This document shows positions 39,590 through 48,694 of a stretch of 64,000 bases of DNA, one piece after another. The notes under the pieces were generated by a model. It searched no databases, was not told the DNA's origin, and saw only the letters and a program-made list of their open reading frames with translations. A program made the position numbers and the translations under genes. This DNA is from Rhizobium sp. ACO-34A (GTDB lineage: Bacteria; Pseudomonadota; Alphaproteobacteria; Rhizobiales; Rhizobiaceae). The stretch spans positions 1 to 64,000 of the forward strand of contig CP021374.1 in the NCBI GenBank assembly GCA_002600635.1, written 5' to 3'. Position 1 is the first letter of the stretch, and each line of letters begins with the position of its first letter.

Positions 39590-40978
39590 TCAGGGCTTCC
39601 AGCGGCGGGCGGCATCTACCGTCATGCCGACGAGATCATCGAAGGCGATCTTGGCCGGGCGGCGCATATAGGTCACGATATCGTCTGAAAGCAGTGGCTT
39701 TGCCCAGCGTTCCGCGATGATCGAGGAGCCCTTCTGCAGCGCAAGCACGCACAGGATCTGCGCCGCGTTGCAATCCACGTCGTGGCCGATGCCGCAAATG
39801 ATCTCGAGTGTCAGGTCGAAGTCGCCTTCGCCGAACCAGAGTGCGACGACCTGCGCGGCGGCGTTGGGATAGACGTGGATCCAGTTGTACTCGGCATATT
39901 TCTCATCGCACAGCGCCCATGCCGACTGCCAGTCGGGCGAGAGGTGGCAGGCATTGAGAGCGAAATCCAGCACGTTTCCGTATTCGGTTTTCGTCGAGAA
40001 CAGGGCGATGGTCGATTCCAGCAGCTTGCGGGTATCGGCAACCGCAAAGGCTCTGGCCGCCAGAACGGCGTTGAACACTTCCCCGAGAATGCCGTTGCCG
40101 GCGGCGGAGATTTCCGCATCGATATAGGCGAGCCGTGCGGCTTCGCGAGCCCGTCCGGGCACGACCATGCCGCAGATCGTGCCGCGCATCTGCCCGCCGA
40201 TCCATTCGTCGAAGGGATTGCCGGTGGTGCCGGTCTCCGGCGGAACGAGGCCGCGCCGCATGTTTTCAAGTGCGATCGCCTCGGCGGACCAGCCGAGCGG
40301 GATCAACGACGTCCAGCGCTCGCAGATATCCACCCCGGTAACATCCGGTCCCTTTTCAGCGAAGGCCTCAAGGAAGGCGATCTCGAAGGTGATGTCGTCA
40401 TTATAGGTATTGGGTTCGCGTACGTAGTCGCGGATGGGGCCAAAGGCCTCAAGGATGTTTTCGGCGGTGTAGCCTTCCAGCGCGGTGCCGGCTGCCGCGC
40501 CGACGAGCTGGGCAAGCCAGCCGCCGCGCAGGCGATCGGCTACATCTTCGCTGGACAAATCGACGGCCACATCGGCGGGCCATGCCACGGCCTTGTCGAA
40601 CTCTTCCCACGAACCGTAGCGTAGTGTCTTCTGGGAGGGATGCGCAGGATCGACTTTGGCCTCGCGCATCATCACGCGCAGACGCATGTCGATAACGTAG
40701 AGCCGCTCGAAATCGCCTTCAAGCAGTACCTTGCGACCTTCGGCAAGCAGGTCCTCGTAAGGCGGGAGCACATAGCCCTTGCTTTCCATCGATTGCAGGG
40801 CGCCAGCCATCAGGCATTCGGGCGCGGCGGAGCCCGGCACGTTGCTGCTCCAGAACAGCGTCATCAGGTCGTCCTGCCCCTTCATCACCGCGCTCGCGTC
40901 CCAGGTCTGCTCCTCGGCAGTCCGCACGACGGGTTTTGTATCGCGAAGCAGGTCGCGGGCGAGTTCCCAGGCCTTCAT
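39590..40978 (-). CDS. ADP-ribosylglycohydrolase-family protein with N-terminal extension
   Basis: A protein of 462 residues. Residues ~150-455 form an ADP-ribosyl-glycohydrolase (ARH/DraG) domain: RGGWLAQLVGAAAGTALEGY, then the metal-binding pair in TYNDDITFEIAFLEAF (about 191-206) and the second pair in ICGIGHDVDCNAAQ (about 405). The usual TDDT is NDDI here and GGDTDT is GHDVDC, so the Asp ligands are kept with altered neighbours. Residues 1-145 match nothing I recognise. It is the last gene of a nucleoside-type ABC operon (23 bases after the permease). It may therefore cleave an imported N-glycoside (nucleoside or ADP-ribose-like), rather than reverse protein ADP-ribosylation. Confidence 0.85.
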   Translation of the reverse strand: MKAWELARDLLRDTKPVVRTAEEQTWDASAVMKGQDDLMTLFWSSNVPGSAAPECLMAGALQSMESKGYVLPPYEDLLAEGRKVLLEGDFERLYVIDMRLRVMMREAKVDPAHPSQKTLRYGSWEEFDKAVAWPADVAVDLSSEDVADRLRGGWLAQLVGAAAGTALEGYTAENILEAFGPIRDYVREPNTYNDDITFEIAFLEAFAEKGPDVTGVDICERWTSLIPLGWSAEAIALENMRRGLVPPETGTTGNPFDEWIGGQMRGTICGMVVPGRAREAARLAYIDAEISAAGNGILGEVFNAVLAARAFAVADTRKLLESTIALFSTKTEYGNVLDFALNACHLSPDWQSAWALCDEKYAEYNWIHVYPNAAAQVVALWFGEGDFDLTLEIICGIGHDVDCNAAQILCVLALQKGSSIIAERWAKPLLSDDIVTYMRRPAKIAFDDLVGMTVDAARRWKP

Positions 40979-41001
40979 GGATCGATCCTTTTCATGGGTT
41001 T

Positions 41002-41925
41002 TCAGGTAAGGCTTTGCCGCTTCGGGCGGCGCCTGCGGCCGGCATGGAGCGTGAGCACCACCACCGGCACGACATAGGGGATCATCTGCATGAGCTCGTG
41101 CGGCAGGCCGAGACTCTGCATGGTGATGGCGAGCGTTTCAGCGGCGGCAAGCACGATGCTCGCGGCGAGCGTGCCCCAGGCGGTGCCCATGCCCATGACC
41201 TCGGCGGCGACGGCGATGAAGCCGCGGCCGGCGGTCATGTTCTGGGCAAACCAGCTGACATAGCCCATCGAGAGATAGGCGCCGGCTGCGCCACCGAAGA
41301 GGCCGGAAATCATCAGTGCTATCGTCTGCACGCGGCGGACCGAAATCCCGGCGGCGGTCACCGATTTCGGGTCGACGCCGCTTGCGCGCACATGCAGGCC
41401 GAATGTCGTTCTCGACATCAGCACCGACATGACGGGCACGCAGAGAAGCGCCAGATAGGTCAGCACGTGATGGCCGGAGAGATAGGCGCCGAGAACGGGG
41501 ATGTCGCCGATGACCGGAATGTCGATCGAGGGCAGGACACCGCTCTTCAGCGCACCCGACATGCCCTTGTCACCCGTCGCAAGGTAAAGGCCGAGCGTGG
41601 TGGCTGATGTCGCCGCGAGATTGACCGCGATGCCGGTCATGATGAGATCGGTTCCCAGTCGATGGACGACGAGGGCCATCAGCAGGCCGATGGAAGCCGA
41701 TGCGAGCAGCGCACCGAAAAAGCCCATCCATGGACTTCCCGTCGCGGCGCTCACGAGAACACCGGTCAGTGCGCCGGAGAGCATCATGCCCTCCATGCCG
41801 ATATTCAGCACGCCCGCGCGGTCCGAGATCATCACGCCAAGCGCTGCGAGCAACAATGGCGTGGCGACACGGAGAAGAGTTGCGAAAAGTGCCGGATCCA
41901 GAAGCTGGTCGAGAAAGCCGTGCAT
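41002..41925 (-). CDS. ABC permease, BMP/nucleoside uptake family
   Basis: An inner-membrane permease of 307 residues of the BPD_transp_2 (branched-chain/ribose/nucleoside) type. Characteristic text is LGVMISDRAGVLNIGMEGMM and LGTDLIMTGIAVNLAATSAT, with many short helices and AGRGFIAVAAEVMGMGTAWG. It pairs with the permease at 41925. Its ATG shares one base with the upstream stop (TGATG), implying re-initiation. The frame extends upstream to 42171 but that part is a shadow of the other permease. Confidence 0.92.
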   Translation of the reverse strand: MHGFLDQLLDPALFATLLRVATPLLLAALGVMISDRAGVLNIGMEGMMLSGALTGVLVSAATGSPWMGFFGALLASASIGLLMALVVHRLGTDLIMTGIAVNLAATSATTLGLYLATGDKGMSGALKSGVLPSIDIPVIGDIPVLGAYLSGHHVLTYLALLCVPVMSVLMSRTTFGLHVRASGVDPKSVTAAGISVRRVQTIALMISGLFGGAAGAYLSMGYVSWFAQNMTAGRGFIAVAAEVMGMGTAWGTLAASIVLAAAETLAITMQSLGLPHELMQMIPYVVPVVVLTLHAGRRRRPKRQSLT

Positions 41926-42989
41926 CAGACGGTCTCCTCGCGGCCACGAAGCCTGCGGATGAACAGGAGCACTGCCGGATTGCGATGAATGGCGTTCGCG
42001 GTCACCCCGATCAGGACGACGGCGGTGATGACGCCCACGACCTCGTTCGGTATGTCCATGTTGCGCGCCAGAAGGTCGCCGCCGATCTGCATATAGCCGA
42101 CGAAAAGAGCCGCCGGGATGATGGCAAGCGGATTTTCGCGGGCAAGGATCGCGACGATGATGCCGGTCCACCCATGGCCGGGAAGCTGCACCCAGGAAAA
42201 CCGAGGGTAAAGGCCGAGCACCTCGATTGCACCGGCCATTCCCGCGACGAGCCCGCCGAGAAGCTGCGCCGACATGGCTATGCGCGAAAGCGGCAGGCCG
42301 AGGTGACGGGCAAGGCCCGGGCTCGAGCCGACAATGCGGATATTGAGCCCCGAACGCGAGGCATAGAGCCAGATTCCACCGGCGATGCAGGCGAGGAAGG
42401 CGATGATGACGCCGCTGTTGAGGCGCGTGCCGGGCATAAGGCGTTCCAGCCGCGCATCTGCCGGGATCTTCATCGACATCAACGCGCCCGCGTTCGGGTC
42501 CCTGAGCACGTAATTCAGGACGAACAGGCCGGCGAACAGGAAGGCGTAGTTCAGGACCAGCGAAACGACCATCTCGTTGGCATCGTGCCTGAGCTTCAGA
42601 TAGCCGGGCACGGTGCAGGCGAAGCTGCCGACGATTGCGCCGAAGAAAATAGCGATGGGCGCAGCGAGAAAGCCGCCGATGGGAAGCATCAGCGCACAGG
42701 CGGTCGCTCCGAGGCCGCCGAGAAAAAAACCGCCTTCGATGCCGAGATTGAACAGGCCGGAGCGGAAGATGATCGTCGCGGCAAGCCCTGTCAGCATGAT
42801 CGGAGTGGCCGCCTCGAGAATATTGCCGAGATGGCGCAGACTGCCGAACGGGCCGAGGAAGAACATCTGCAGCACAGCTGCCGGATCGTCCTTCGTCAGC
42901 GCGAGCGGAACCATCAGCGCCAGCATGATGGCGATGACGATGGCCACGGTCAGCAACATAGGAACGAGTTGGGCCGTCAGTTTGCGCAT
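41925..42989 (-). CDS. ABC permease, BMP/nucleoside uptake family
   Basis: The second permease of the pair, 354 residues. Family segments are IIFRSGLFNLGIEGGFFLGG, LRHDANEMVVSLVLNYAFLF and LQLPGHGWTGIIVAILAREN-like WVQLPGHGWTGIIVAILARE. It resembles YufP/NupB-type permeases that import purine or pyrimidine nucleosides with BMP-type binding proteins. It overlaps the ATPase stop by one base (TGATG) and the next permease start in the same way. Confidence 0.92.
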   Translation of the reverse strand: MRKLTAQLVPMLLTVAIVIAIMLALMVPLALTKDDPAAVLQMFFLGPFGSLRHLGNILEAATPIMLTGLAATIIFRSGLFNLGIEGGFFLGGLGATACALMLPIGGFLAAPIAIFFGAIVGSFACTVPGYLKLRHDANEMVVSLVLNYAFLFAGLFVLNYVLRDPNAGALMSMKIPADARLERLMPGTRLNSGVIIAFLACIAGGIWLYASRSGLNIRIVGSSPGLARHLGLPLSRIAMSAQLLGGLVAGMAGAIEVLGLYPRFSWVQLPGHGWTGIIVAILARENPLAIIPAALFVGYMQIGGDLLARNMDIPNEVVGVITAVVLIGVTANAIHRNPAVLLFIRRLRGREETV

Positions 42990-44548
42990 CAGGCGGTTTT
43001 CTCCACGCCCAGCATGGCCGGCCCCAGGCGGGCGGGCGTCAGCTCCGGCGAATTGTCGAATTCGGCTGCGATCCTTCCATTGAACAGGACGATCACACGG
43101 TCGCTCAGCCGCAGGAGTTCATCGAGATCGGCCGTCACCAGCAGGACGGCGCAGCCGTTGCGCGCGGCCTCGTCGATCCGGTGATGCAGGAAGGCGGCAG
43201 CTGCAACGTCGATGCCGCGGGTCGGCTGGTCGGCGAGCAGGAAGCGCGGGTTGGTCGCGAGTTCACGTGCCGCGATCAGCTTCTGGGCATTGCCGCCGGA
43301 AAGGGAATCCAGTCTCTCGCCGATGCCGGAGGCCCGCACCGAATAGCGCGCGATCATCTCACGCACGCGCCGGGCAATACGACGGCGGCGAAGGAACGGC
43401 CCCCAGTCGGTATCCGGATTGCCATCGGTGCCGGCGATCGCATTCTCCGCCAGCGTCAACCCCGGCGAACCGCCCTGGGTGAAACGGTCGGCCGGAAGGT
43501 GGGCAAGGCCCGCCTTGCGCCAATCGGCACTATCCGCCCGTGACATGTCGCGGCCGGAGAAGCGGATGGAACCGCGGGCAGCGGTCCTCAATCCCGTCAG
43601 AACGGAGACGAGGCCTCGCTGCCCGCTGCCGTCCACGCCGGCGATACCCAGGATTTCTCCCGGCCGGATGGACAGGCTGATGTTTTCGATCCTGTCGGCC
43701 GGATCGCTGGCACTTGTGGAAACATTGTCCATGAGGACAAGCGCTTCGCCTGCGGGACGATGATGGTCGCGAACCGGGATGTCGATTGCGTGTCCCATCA
43801 CCAGTTCGGTGATCTGGCTGTCGGAGATGTCGGCAAGAGGGACTGTCGCGTTGACGCGCCCCTCGCGCAGGATCGTCACCGTTTCGGCGAGCGCGCGAAC
43901 CTCATTGAGCTTGTGGGAAATGAAGATGATGGTCACGCCCGCTCGGCGCAGATCGTGGAGACGCCCCATCAGCTCCTCGATTTCCGGGGGCGACAGGACG
44001 GCCGTCGGTTCGTCGAGAATGAGAAGGCGGGTGTCGCGCGAAAGCGCCTTGAGGATTTCGACCTTCTGCTGGGCAGCGACCGTCAGGGTTCCGGTGATGG
44101 CTTTCGGATCGACATGAAGGTCGAAGCGCGCTCCGAGGTCGCGAACGCGCCGCTCGGCAGCTTGCCAGTTGATGAAAGGGCCGCGCTTCGGTTCGTGACC
44201 GAGCACGATGTTCTCGCTGACCGTCAGCGTCGGGACGAGCGAGAAATGCTGATGCACCATGCCGATGCCGAGCCGGGCTGCGCGCTCGGGCGTCATGCCG
44301 CCGACCGTCGCTCCATCGACGAGGATTTCCCCTTCGCTCGGCTGTTCCAGCCCGAAGAGGATCTTCATCAGGGTCGATTTGCCCGCGCCGTTTTCGCCGC
44401 ATATCGCGTGGATCGAACCACGGCGAACTGAAAAGGACACGCCCTCAAGCGCAAGCGTACCGTTCGGGTAACGCTTGGAAATACTGCTGAAGGCGACGAT
44501 GTCGCCGCCTTCAGTCTCAATGGTCGGGGCGTCAGCCGGGGTGATCAA
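42989..44548 (-). CDS. Dual ABC ATPase, RbsA/YufO-like
   Basis: A protein of 519 residues with two nucleotide-binding domains. Domain 1 is canonical: Walker A CGENGAGKSTLMKILFG, Q-loop MVHQHFSLVPTLTVSE, Walker B LLILDEPTAVLSP and H-loop IIFISHKLNEVRAL. Domain 2 has a degenerate Walker A (GVDGSGQRGLVSVL, no Lys), as usual for the second half of RbsA/YufO-type ATPases, and a LDSLSGGNAQKLIAARELAT signature. Overlaps on both sides (ATGA with the binding protein, TGATG with the permease) show tight coupling. Confidence 0.94.
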   Translation of the reverse strand: MITPADAPTIETEGGDIVAFSSISKRYPNGTLALEGVSFSVRRGSIHAICGENGAGKSTLMKILFGLEQPSEGEILVDGATVGGMTPERAARLGIGMVHQHFSLVPTLTVSENIVLGHEPKRGPFINWQAAERRVRDLGARFDLHVDPKAITGTLTVAAQQKVEILKALSRDTRLLILDEPTAVLSPPEIEELMGRLHDLRRAGVTIIFISHKLNEVRALAETVTILREGRVNATVPLADISDSQITELVMGHAIDIPVRDHHRPAGEALVLMDNVSTSASDPADRIENISLSIRPGEILGIAGVDGSGQRGLVSVLTGLRTAARGSIRFSGRDMSRADSADWRKAGLAHLPADRFTQGGSPGLTLAENAIAGTDGNPDTDWGPFLRRRRIARRVREMIARYSVRASGIGERLDSLSGGNAQKLIAARELATNPRFLLADQPTRGIDVAAAAFLHHRIDEAARNGCAVLLVTADLDELLRLSDRVIVLFNGRIAAEFDNSPELTPARLGPAMLGVEKTA

Positions 44549-45654
44549 GGACGGACCTTGTCGCGCAGCGCGCCGATGTCTTCGCTGGCCATGCCGAAGG
44601 CGGTCGGAACGGTGACGGCACCCGAAGCGATCGCTTCTTCCGCAGCCTTCAGCGCAGCGATGGTTTCAGGCGTTGCGAGCTTTTCGAAATTGCCCTTCTC
44701 GACGATGCCGACTGCGCCTTCCTTCAGGCCAAGGCTTTCTGCCTGACCGAAGGGGAGCTTGCCGTCGGCATAACGGTCATAGGCCTGCAGCAGCGAGACA
44801 TCGACATTCTTCAGGACGGAGCTGACGATGCGCGAGGCAAGTTCCGGGTCGCTGCCGGCGAAGATCGCTTCCTGGTCGGAATCGACGCCGAGAACGTATT
44901 TTCCGGTTTCCTTGGCGGCCGAAACCTGACCGAGGCCGGCCTGCGAGGCGGCGATGAAGCCGATGGCCGTGCCGCCGCGATACTGGGCGAGGCCAAGTTC
45001 CTTGCCCTTGGCGGCATCCGAGAAGGAGCCGACATAGGAAACCGCGACCTTCACGTCCGGATTGACCGACTGTGCGCCGGCGACATAGCCGACGAGGAAG
45101 TCGTTGATGACGGGGATATCCATGCCGCCGAGGAAGCCGAGGGCCGTTCCGGTCTCAGCCGGGATCGCGCCTGATTTCAGGAGGCTCGCGGCATAGATAC
45201 CGCCGAGATAGGAGCCTTCGTTCTGCTTGTACTGGATCGAATAGATGTTGTCGTAGCCGCCGTCTTCATAGGGAACCGCGGCATCGAAGAGGATGTATTT
45301 CTTATCCGGATACTGCTTGGCGACTTCACCCAGCGGCTCGGAGATCGAATAGGTCCCGGCAATGATGAGATCCCAATCCTGTTCGGAAGCGTCGAGCAGC
45401 GCCGGCTCCCAGCGCGTTGCGTCGTCGCCGATTTCGAGGATCTTGGTTTCGACCTTGTCGCCGTATTTTGCCTTGATCATCTCGATGCCGTGCGCGGCGG
45501 AGTCGAAGAAGGACTTGTCGCCCAGCGCGCCGTTGATGATGAGCAGGATCTTGTCCTGCGCGGCGGCGGTCGCTGCGGTCCCGGTGAATACCGAGACGGA
45601 GGTGGCAAGCGCGAAGGAGAGACGGATCAGGTCTCGCTTGGTCGATTTGAACAT
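44545..45654 (-). CDS. BMP-family periplasmic binding protein
   Basis: A protein of 369 residues. Signal segment LIRLSFALATSVSVFTGTAA, then a type 1 periplasmic fold of the basic-membrane-protein (BMP/PnrA/Med) family: ILLIINGALGDKSFFDSAAH, YDNIYSIQYKQNEGSYLGGI, GFLGGMDIPVINDFLVGYVA and YVLGVDSDQEAIFAGSDPEL. Members bind nucleosides or related compounds. There is no lipobox Cys at the signal end, so it is soluble in the periplasm rather than a lipoprotein. It heads the five-gene operon and is divergent from a LacI regulator. The frame starts at 45717, but MFKSTKRD at 45654 is the likely start. Confidence 0.92.
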   Translation of the reverse strand: MFKSTKRDLIRLSFALATSVSVFTGTAATAAAQDKILLIINGALGDKSFFDSAAHGIEMIKAKYGDKVETKILEIGDDATRWEPALLDASEQDWDLIIAGTYSISEPLGEVAKQYPDKKYILFDAAVPYEDGGYDNIYSIQYKQNEGSYLGGIYAASLLKSGAIPAETGTALGFLGGMDIPVINDFLVGYVAGAQSVNPDVKVAVSYVGSFSDAAKGKELGLAQYRGGTAIGFIAASQAGLGQVSAAKETGKYVLGVDSDQEAIFAGSDPELASRIVSSVLKNVDVSLLQAYDRYADGKLPFGQAESLGLKEGAVGIVEKGNFEKLATPETIAALKAAEEAIASGAVTVPTAFGMASEDIGALRDKVRP

Positions 45655-45753
45655 TCTGAAGCTCCGGAACGAACAGGGTTTAAGCGGGAGGGCTGCACGA
45701 CTTTTCCTCTCGGGCATTCGGATATGACACTCCGAAAACCGCTGGAAACCAGT

Positions 45754-45763
45754 CGTTTAAACG
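45754..45763. promoter_or_regulatory. Candidate LacI-type operator
   Basis: The perfect palindrome cgtttaaacg lies in the 232-base region between the divergent BMP gene (start 45654) and LacI gene (start 45887). LacI-family operators typically have a central CG or AA/TT palindrome of this kind. Nearby AT-rich taaataaag could serve as a -10. Confidence 0.5.
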
Positions 45764-45886
45764 TGTAAATAAAGAAACGATGTGACACGCGTCTTGTCAA
45801 GATCAAATTTGGAATGCTTTGGCTAAATGCCGGGGAAGTGGTTTCGTTGCCGCCGTTTCCGGTTTGTGCGAATTGGGCAAGGGAAT

Positions 45887-46906
45887 ATGACCGAAGACGA
45901 CAACGGCCAGCGAAGGCCGCATCGAAACCCGACCATCAAGGATGTGGCCCGCGCCGCAGGCGTTTCCTCGGCCACGGTGTCCTATGTGCTCAACAACCTG
46001 AACAAGGTGACGCCGGAGGTAGATAGCCACGTCCGGGAGGTTGCCGCGCGTCTCGGCTATTCTCGCAACAACGCCGCGCGGGCGCTGAAGACGGGGCAGA
46101 TGAACGTCATCGGCTGTATCCTGCCCACGCTGGTGAGCCCGGTCTTTCCTGAAATTGCCCAGGCGGTTCAGGCCCGCGCCGAAAGCTATGGCTACGCCAC
46201 CTTCGTGGTGGATTCCGGTCAGGATCATTCGCGGGAGGAAAAGGCAAGCGAGCTTCTGCTGCGGCATGGCGTGGATGGCGCGGTGGCGGTTCTCAGCGCC
46301 AGCCCGCGCAAACGTCTTCCTCCGGCCTTTCCCCTCGTCGTGCTCGACCAGAGGCTCGAAGGACTGGATAGCGTGCGCGCCGACCATTGGACTGGCGGGC
46401 GTTTGATGGCCGAGGAGCTGGTTCGGATCGGTCATCGCCGCGTCGGCCTGCTCTCGGGCGAGCAGAGCGTTGCCTCCAGCCTCGAACGTCGCGAGGGTTT
46501 TCTGGACGGCGCGCGCGGCCGGCTGGAAATCACCTGGGATATCGAGGTGCCGCTTCGGCCGCAGTTGAATGACGAAGCGATCGTCGCGATCTCCAGCGCG
46601 CCGAGGCATGGCGTGACGGCAATCGCCTGCGCCAATGATCTTGTCGCCATCGGCGCGCTCGGAATTCTCCACAACAACCGCATTCGCGTGCCGGATGATA
46701 TTTCCGTCATCGGTTTCGATGGCATGGAATGGTCGGGCTGGCCGTTGGTCGATCTCACGACGGTTCGCCAGCCTCTGGCGGAACTCGGCGGGCGGGCGGT
46801 CGATATCCTGATGGCAAGGCTTGCGGAACCGGATCGTCCGTTGCAGCAGGTCGCCCTTCCGGTCGAACTCGTCAGGCGGGGTTCGACTGCTGCGCCGGCT
46901 TTCTGA
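45887..46906 (+). CDS. LacI-family transcriptional regulator
   Basis: A repressor of 339 residues. N-terminal LacI helix-turn-helix and hinge: TIKDVARAAGVSSATVSYVL, NNLNKVTPEVDSHVREVAAR, LGYSRNNAARALKTGQ. The C-terminal periplasmic-binding-like domain (about residues 65-335) includes VIGCILPTLVSPVFPEIAQA and CANDLVAIGALGILHNNRIR, and ends in the LTTVRQPLAELGGRAV pattern. ATG 45887 has AAGGGA upstream; 45827 is a poor alternative. Divergent from the BMP transporter operon, which it probably represses with a sugar or nucleoside-derived inducer. Confidence 0.92.
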   Translation: MTEDDNGQRRPHRNPTIKDVARAAGVSSATVSYVLNNLNKVTPEVDSHVREVAARLGYSRNNAARALKTGQMNVIGCILPTLVSPVFPEIAQAVQARAESYGYATFVVDSGQDHSREEKASELLLRHGVDGAVAVLSASPRKRLPPAFPLVVLDQRLEGLDSVRADHWTGGRLMAEELVRIGHRRVGLLSGEQSVASSLERREGFLDGARGRLEITWDIEVPLRPQLNDEAIVAISSAPRHGVTAIACANDLVAIGALGILHNNRIRVPDDISVIGFDGMEWSGWPLVDLTTVRQPLAELGGRAVDILMARLAEPDRPLQQVALPVELVRRGSTAAPAF

Positions 46907-46916
46907 CATCCGTGAA

Positions 46917-48005
46917 CTAATTGCGGGTCCAAAGCACCGAGCGGTCGATATCGGCAAGCCTTGGGCGTCCGAGCAGTGCGAGCGTTGCTTCCAGCTCGGT
47001 CTGCAGGATCGTCAGCATATGCGCAACCCCGGCCATGCCGCCGACGCCGAGTGCATGGATGACCGGCTGGCCGATCAGCACCGCCGAAGCACCGAGCGCC
47101 AGCGCCTTGACGATGTCCGTTCCCCGCCGGATGCCGCCATCCATGAGGACGGGCACGCGACCCGCCACGATTTCCGCGATTGCCGGCAGAACTTCTATTG
47201 TCGCAGGCAGCGTATCGAGCACCCTTCCGCCATGGTTGGAAACGACGATGCCGGAGACGCCGGCATCGAGCGCCGGTGAAACGTCCGACGGGCTCAGCAA
47301 TCCCTTGACGATAACCGGCAGTTCGGTCTGGCGACACAGCCACTCGATATCTACCCATGTGGGCGCATGGGCGAGCATGCCGGAAAACACCGGGCTGCCG
47401 GTGGTGGCGGTCGAGGATACCGGTGCCGGCATGCCGTCGAGATTGACGGCGCGGATACCTGCCGGAAGGCGAAACCCCGCCCGTTGCTCCTCGTTGCGGA
47501 TGCCGTTCACCACGGCGTCTATCGTGACCATGATTGCCCGGTAGCCCGCCTGTTCGGCCCGGCGAACCAGTGTCAGAGTGTATTCCCGCTGTGGCTGGAA
47601 ATAGAGCTGGAACCACAAGGGAGAAGTCGAGGTCGAGGCGATTGTCTCAAGGCTCGCGCTGGCAAGTGTGCTGACCGTCATCCATGTCCGGGTGAGCGAC
47701 GCGGCCTGGGCGGTCGCCAGTTCTCCTTCGGGATGCGCCAGCCGGTGGTAGGCTGTGGGCGCAAGAATGATCGGATAGTGCAGTGTCTCGCCGAACAGCG
47801 ACGATGCCGCTGATGCGCCTGAGAGATCGGCAAGGGCGCGGGGCAGGAGACGAATGGCATCGAAGGCAGCGCGGTTTTCCCTCTGGGTCACGCCATCGGC
47901 GGCCGCTCCGCCGAAATAGGCCCGCACCTGCGCATCCGCGCGCTCATGGAAGTGACGCTCGTAATCTGCCAGTGAAACGGTATCTGGCGGTATGCTCATC
48001 GTCAT
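46917..48005 (-). CDS. FMN-dependent alpha-hydroxyacid dehydrogenase (L-lactate dehydrogenase family)
   Basis: An FMN TIM-barrel oxidase/dehydrogenase of 362 residues acting on 2-hydroxy acids. Family features: YHRLAHPEGELATAQAASLT, LWFQLYFQPQREYTLTLVRR, the active-site His/Arg region in VVSNHGGRVLDTLPATIEVL, and VPVLMDGGIRRGTDIVKALA. Related enzymes are lactate dehydrogenase LldD, glycolate oxidase and mandelate dehydrogenase. No membrane-binding insert is evident. The start ATG (48005) overlaps the Sel1 gene stop as ATGA, so it is translated with the iron-uptake operon, an unusual partner. It lies only 10 bases from the convergent LacI stop. Confidence 0.9.
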   Translation of the reverse strand: MTMSIPPDTVSLADYERHFHERADAQVRAYFGGAAADGVTQRENRAAFDAIRLLPRALADLSGASAASSLFGETLHYPIILAPTAYHRLAHPEGELATAQAASLTRTWMTVSTLASASLETIASTSTSPLWFQLYFQPQREYTLTLVRRAEQAGYRAIMVTIDAVVNGIRNEEQRAGFRLPAGIRAVNLDGMPAPVSSTATTGSPVFSGMLAHAPTWVDIEWLCRQTELPVIVKGLLSPSDVSPALDAGVSGIVVSNHGGRVLDTLPATIEVLPAIAEIVAGRVPVLMDGGIRRGTDIVKALALGASAVLIGQPVIHALGVGGMAGVAHMLTILQTELEATLALLGRPRLADIDRSVLWTRN

Positions 48006-48691
48006 GCGTTCCGTTCGGAAGAGGCGGCAAGTGCAAGCGCGCGTCGGCAGATGTCGCGAAGACGCGGTTCCGCATGTTCGGCAAAGCCAGTGCCGAGCGT
48101 AGCCCAGAAATCCGGAAAGCCGCTTTCGAGGCTGCGCTCCAGCCATGGAAGGGCGCTGTCGATGTTGCCATTCTCAATGAGAAGCCGGGCATGGTTCATC
48201 TGTGCCCAGCAGTCGCCGCCCTCGGCGCCCGCGAGGAAGAAGGTGGCGGCCTGTTCGCGATCTGCCGGCACCACCCTGCCATCCTCATGGAAGAGGCCGA
48301 TCATGTTGAGGGCCTTGCCGACGCCTCGGCGTGCGGCCTCCACGTAAAGCGCATAGGCTTTCGCGTCGTCGCGATATGCGCCGCTCTGGCTGCAGAGATC
48401 GGCGAGGTTGAACATCGCCCAGGCATCGCCGCGCTCAGCAGCATGGAAGAAATAATCGTGTGCCCTGGCGAGGTCCGGTGCCGTGCCCCAGCCCCGTTCG
48501 AAACATCTCCCTAGCATGTTGAGCGCGCGGGCATCGCCGCCCATGGCCGCGACGCGGAACCATTCGAAGGCCGCATCGTGCTCTCCTCGGTCCAGCGCCA
48601 TCTGGCCCAGCATGAGCTGTGCTTCCACGATGTCGGCCTTGCTTTGGTCGCCCTGCAGCTCAGGCGGCGGTTCTGTCGCCTCCATGGCCAT
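48002..48691 (-). CDS. Sel1-repeat protein
   Basis: A protein of 229 residues built of about four Sel1/TPR-like helical repeats, for example AFEWFRVAAMGGDARALNML, then GRCFERGWGTAPDLARAHDY, and ALYVEAARRGVGKALNMIGL. No signal peptide, so cytoplasmic. Sel1 proteins act as scaffolds. A Sel1-repeat gene next to a PiuC-type hydroxylase and a Fiu/PiuA-type receptor is also seen in Pseudomonas (from memory, the piuA-piuC neighbourhood), which points to a real functional link. Its stop overlaps the following gene's start. Confidence 0.88.
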   Translation of the reverse strand: MAMEATEPPPELQGDQSKADIVEAQLMLGQMALDRGEHDAAFEWFRVAAMGGDARALNMLGRCFERGWGTAPDLARAHDYFFHAAERGDAWAMFNLADLCSQSGAYRDDAKAYALYVEAARRGVGKALNMIGLFHEDGRVVPADREQAATFFLAGAEGGDCWAQMNHARLLIENGNIDSALPWLERSLESGFPDFWATLGTGFAEHAEPRLRDICRRALALAASSERNA

Positions 48692-48694
48692 GCC

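Noticed and set aside
41700..43184. Plus-strand frame of 494 codons opposite the BMP-type permeases
   Set aside because: Same kind of shadow (Asp/Glu/Arg/His-rich) of membrane-protein genes that overlap neatly on the minus strand.
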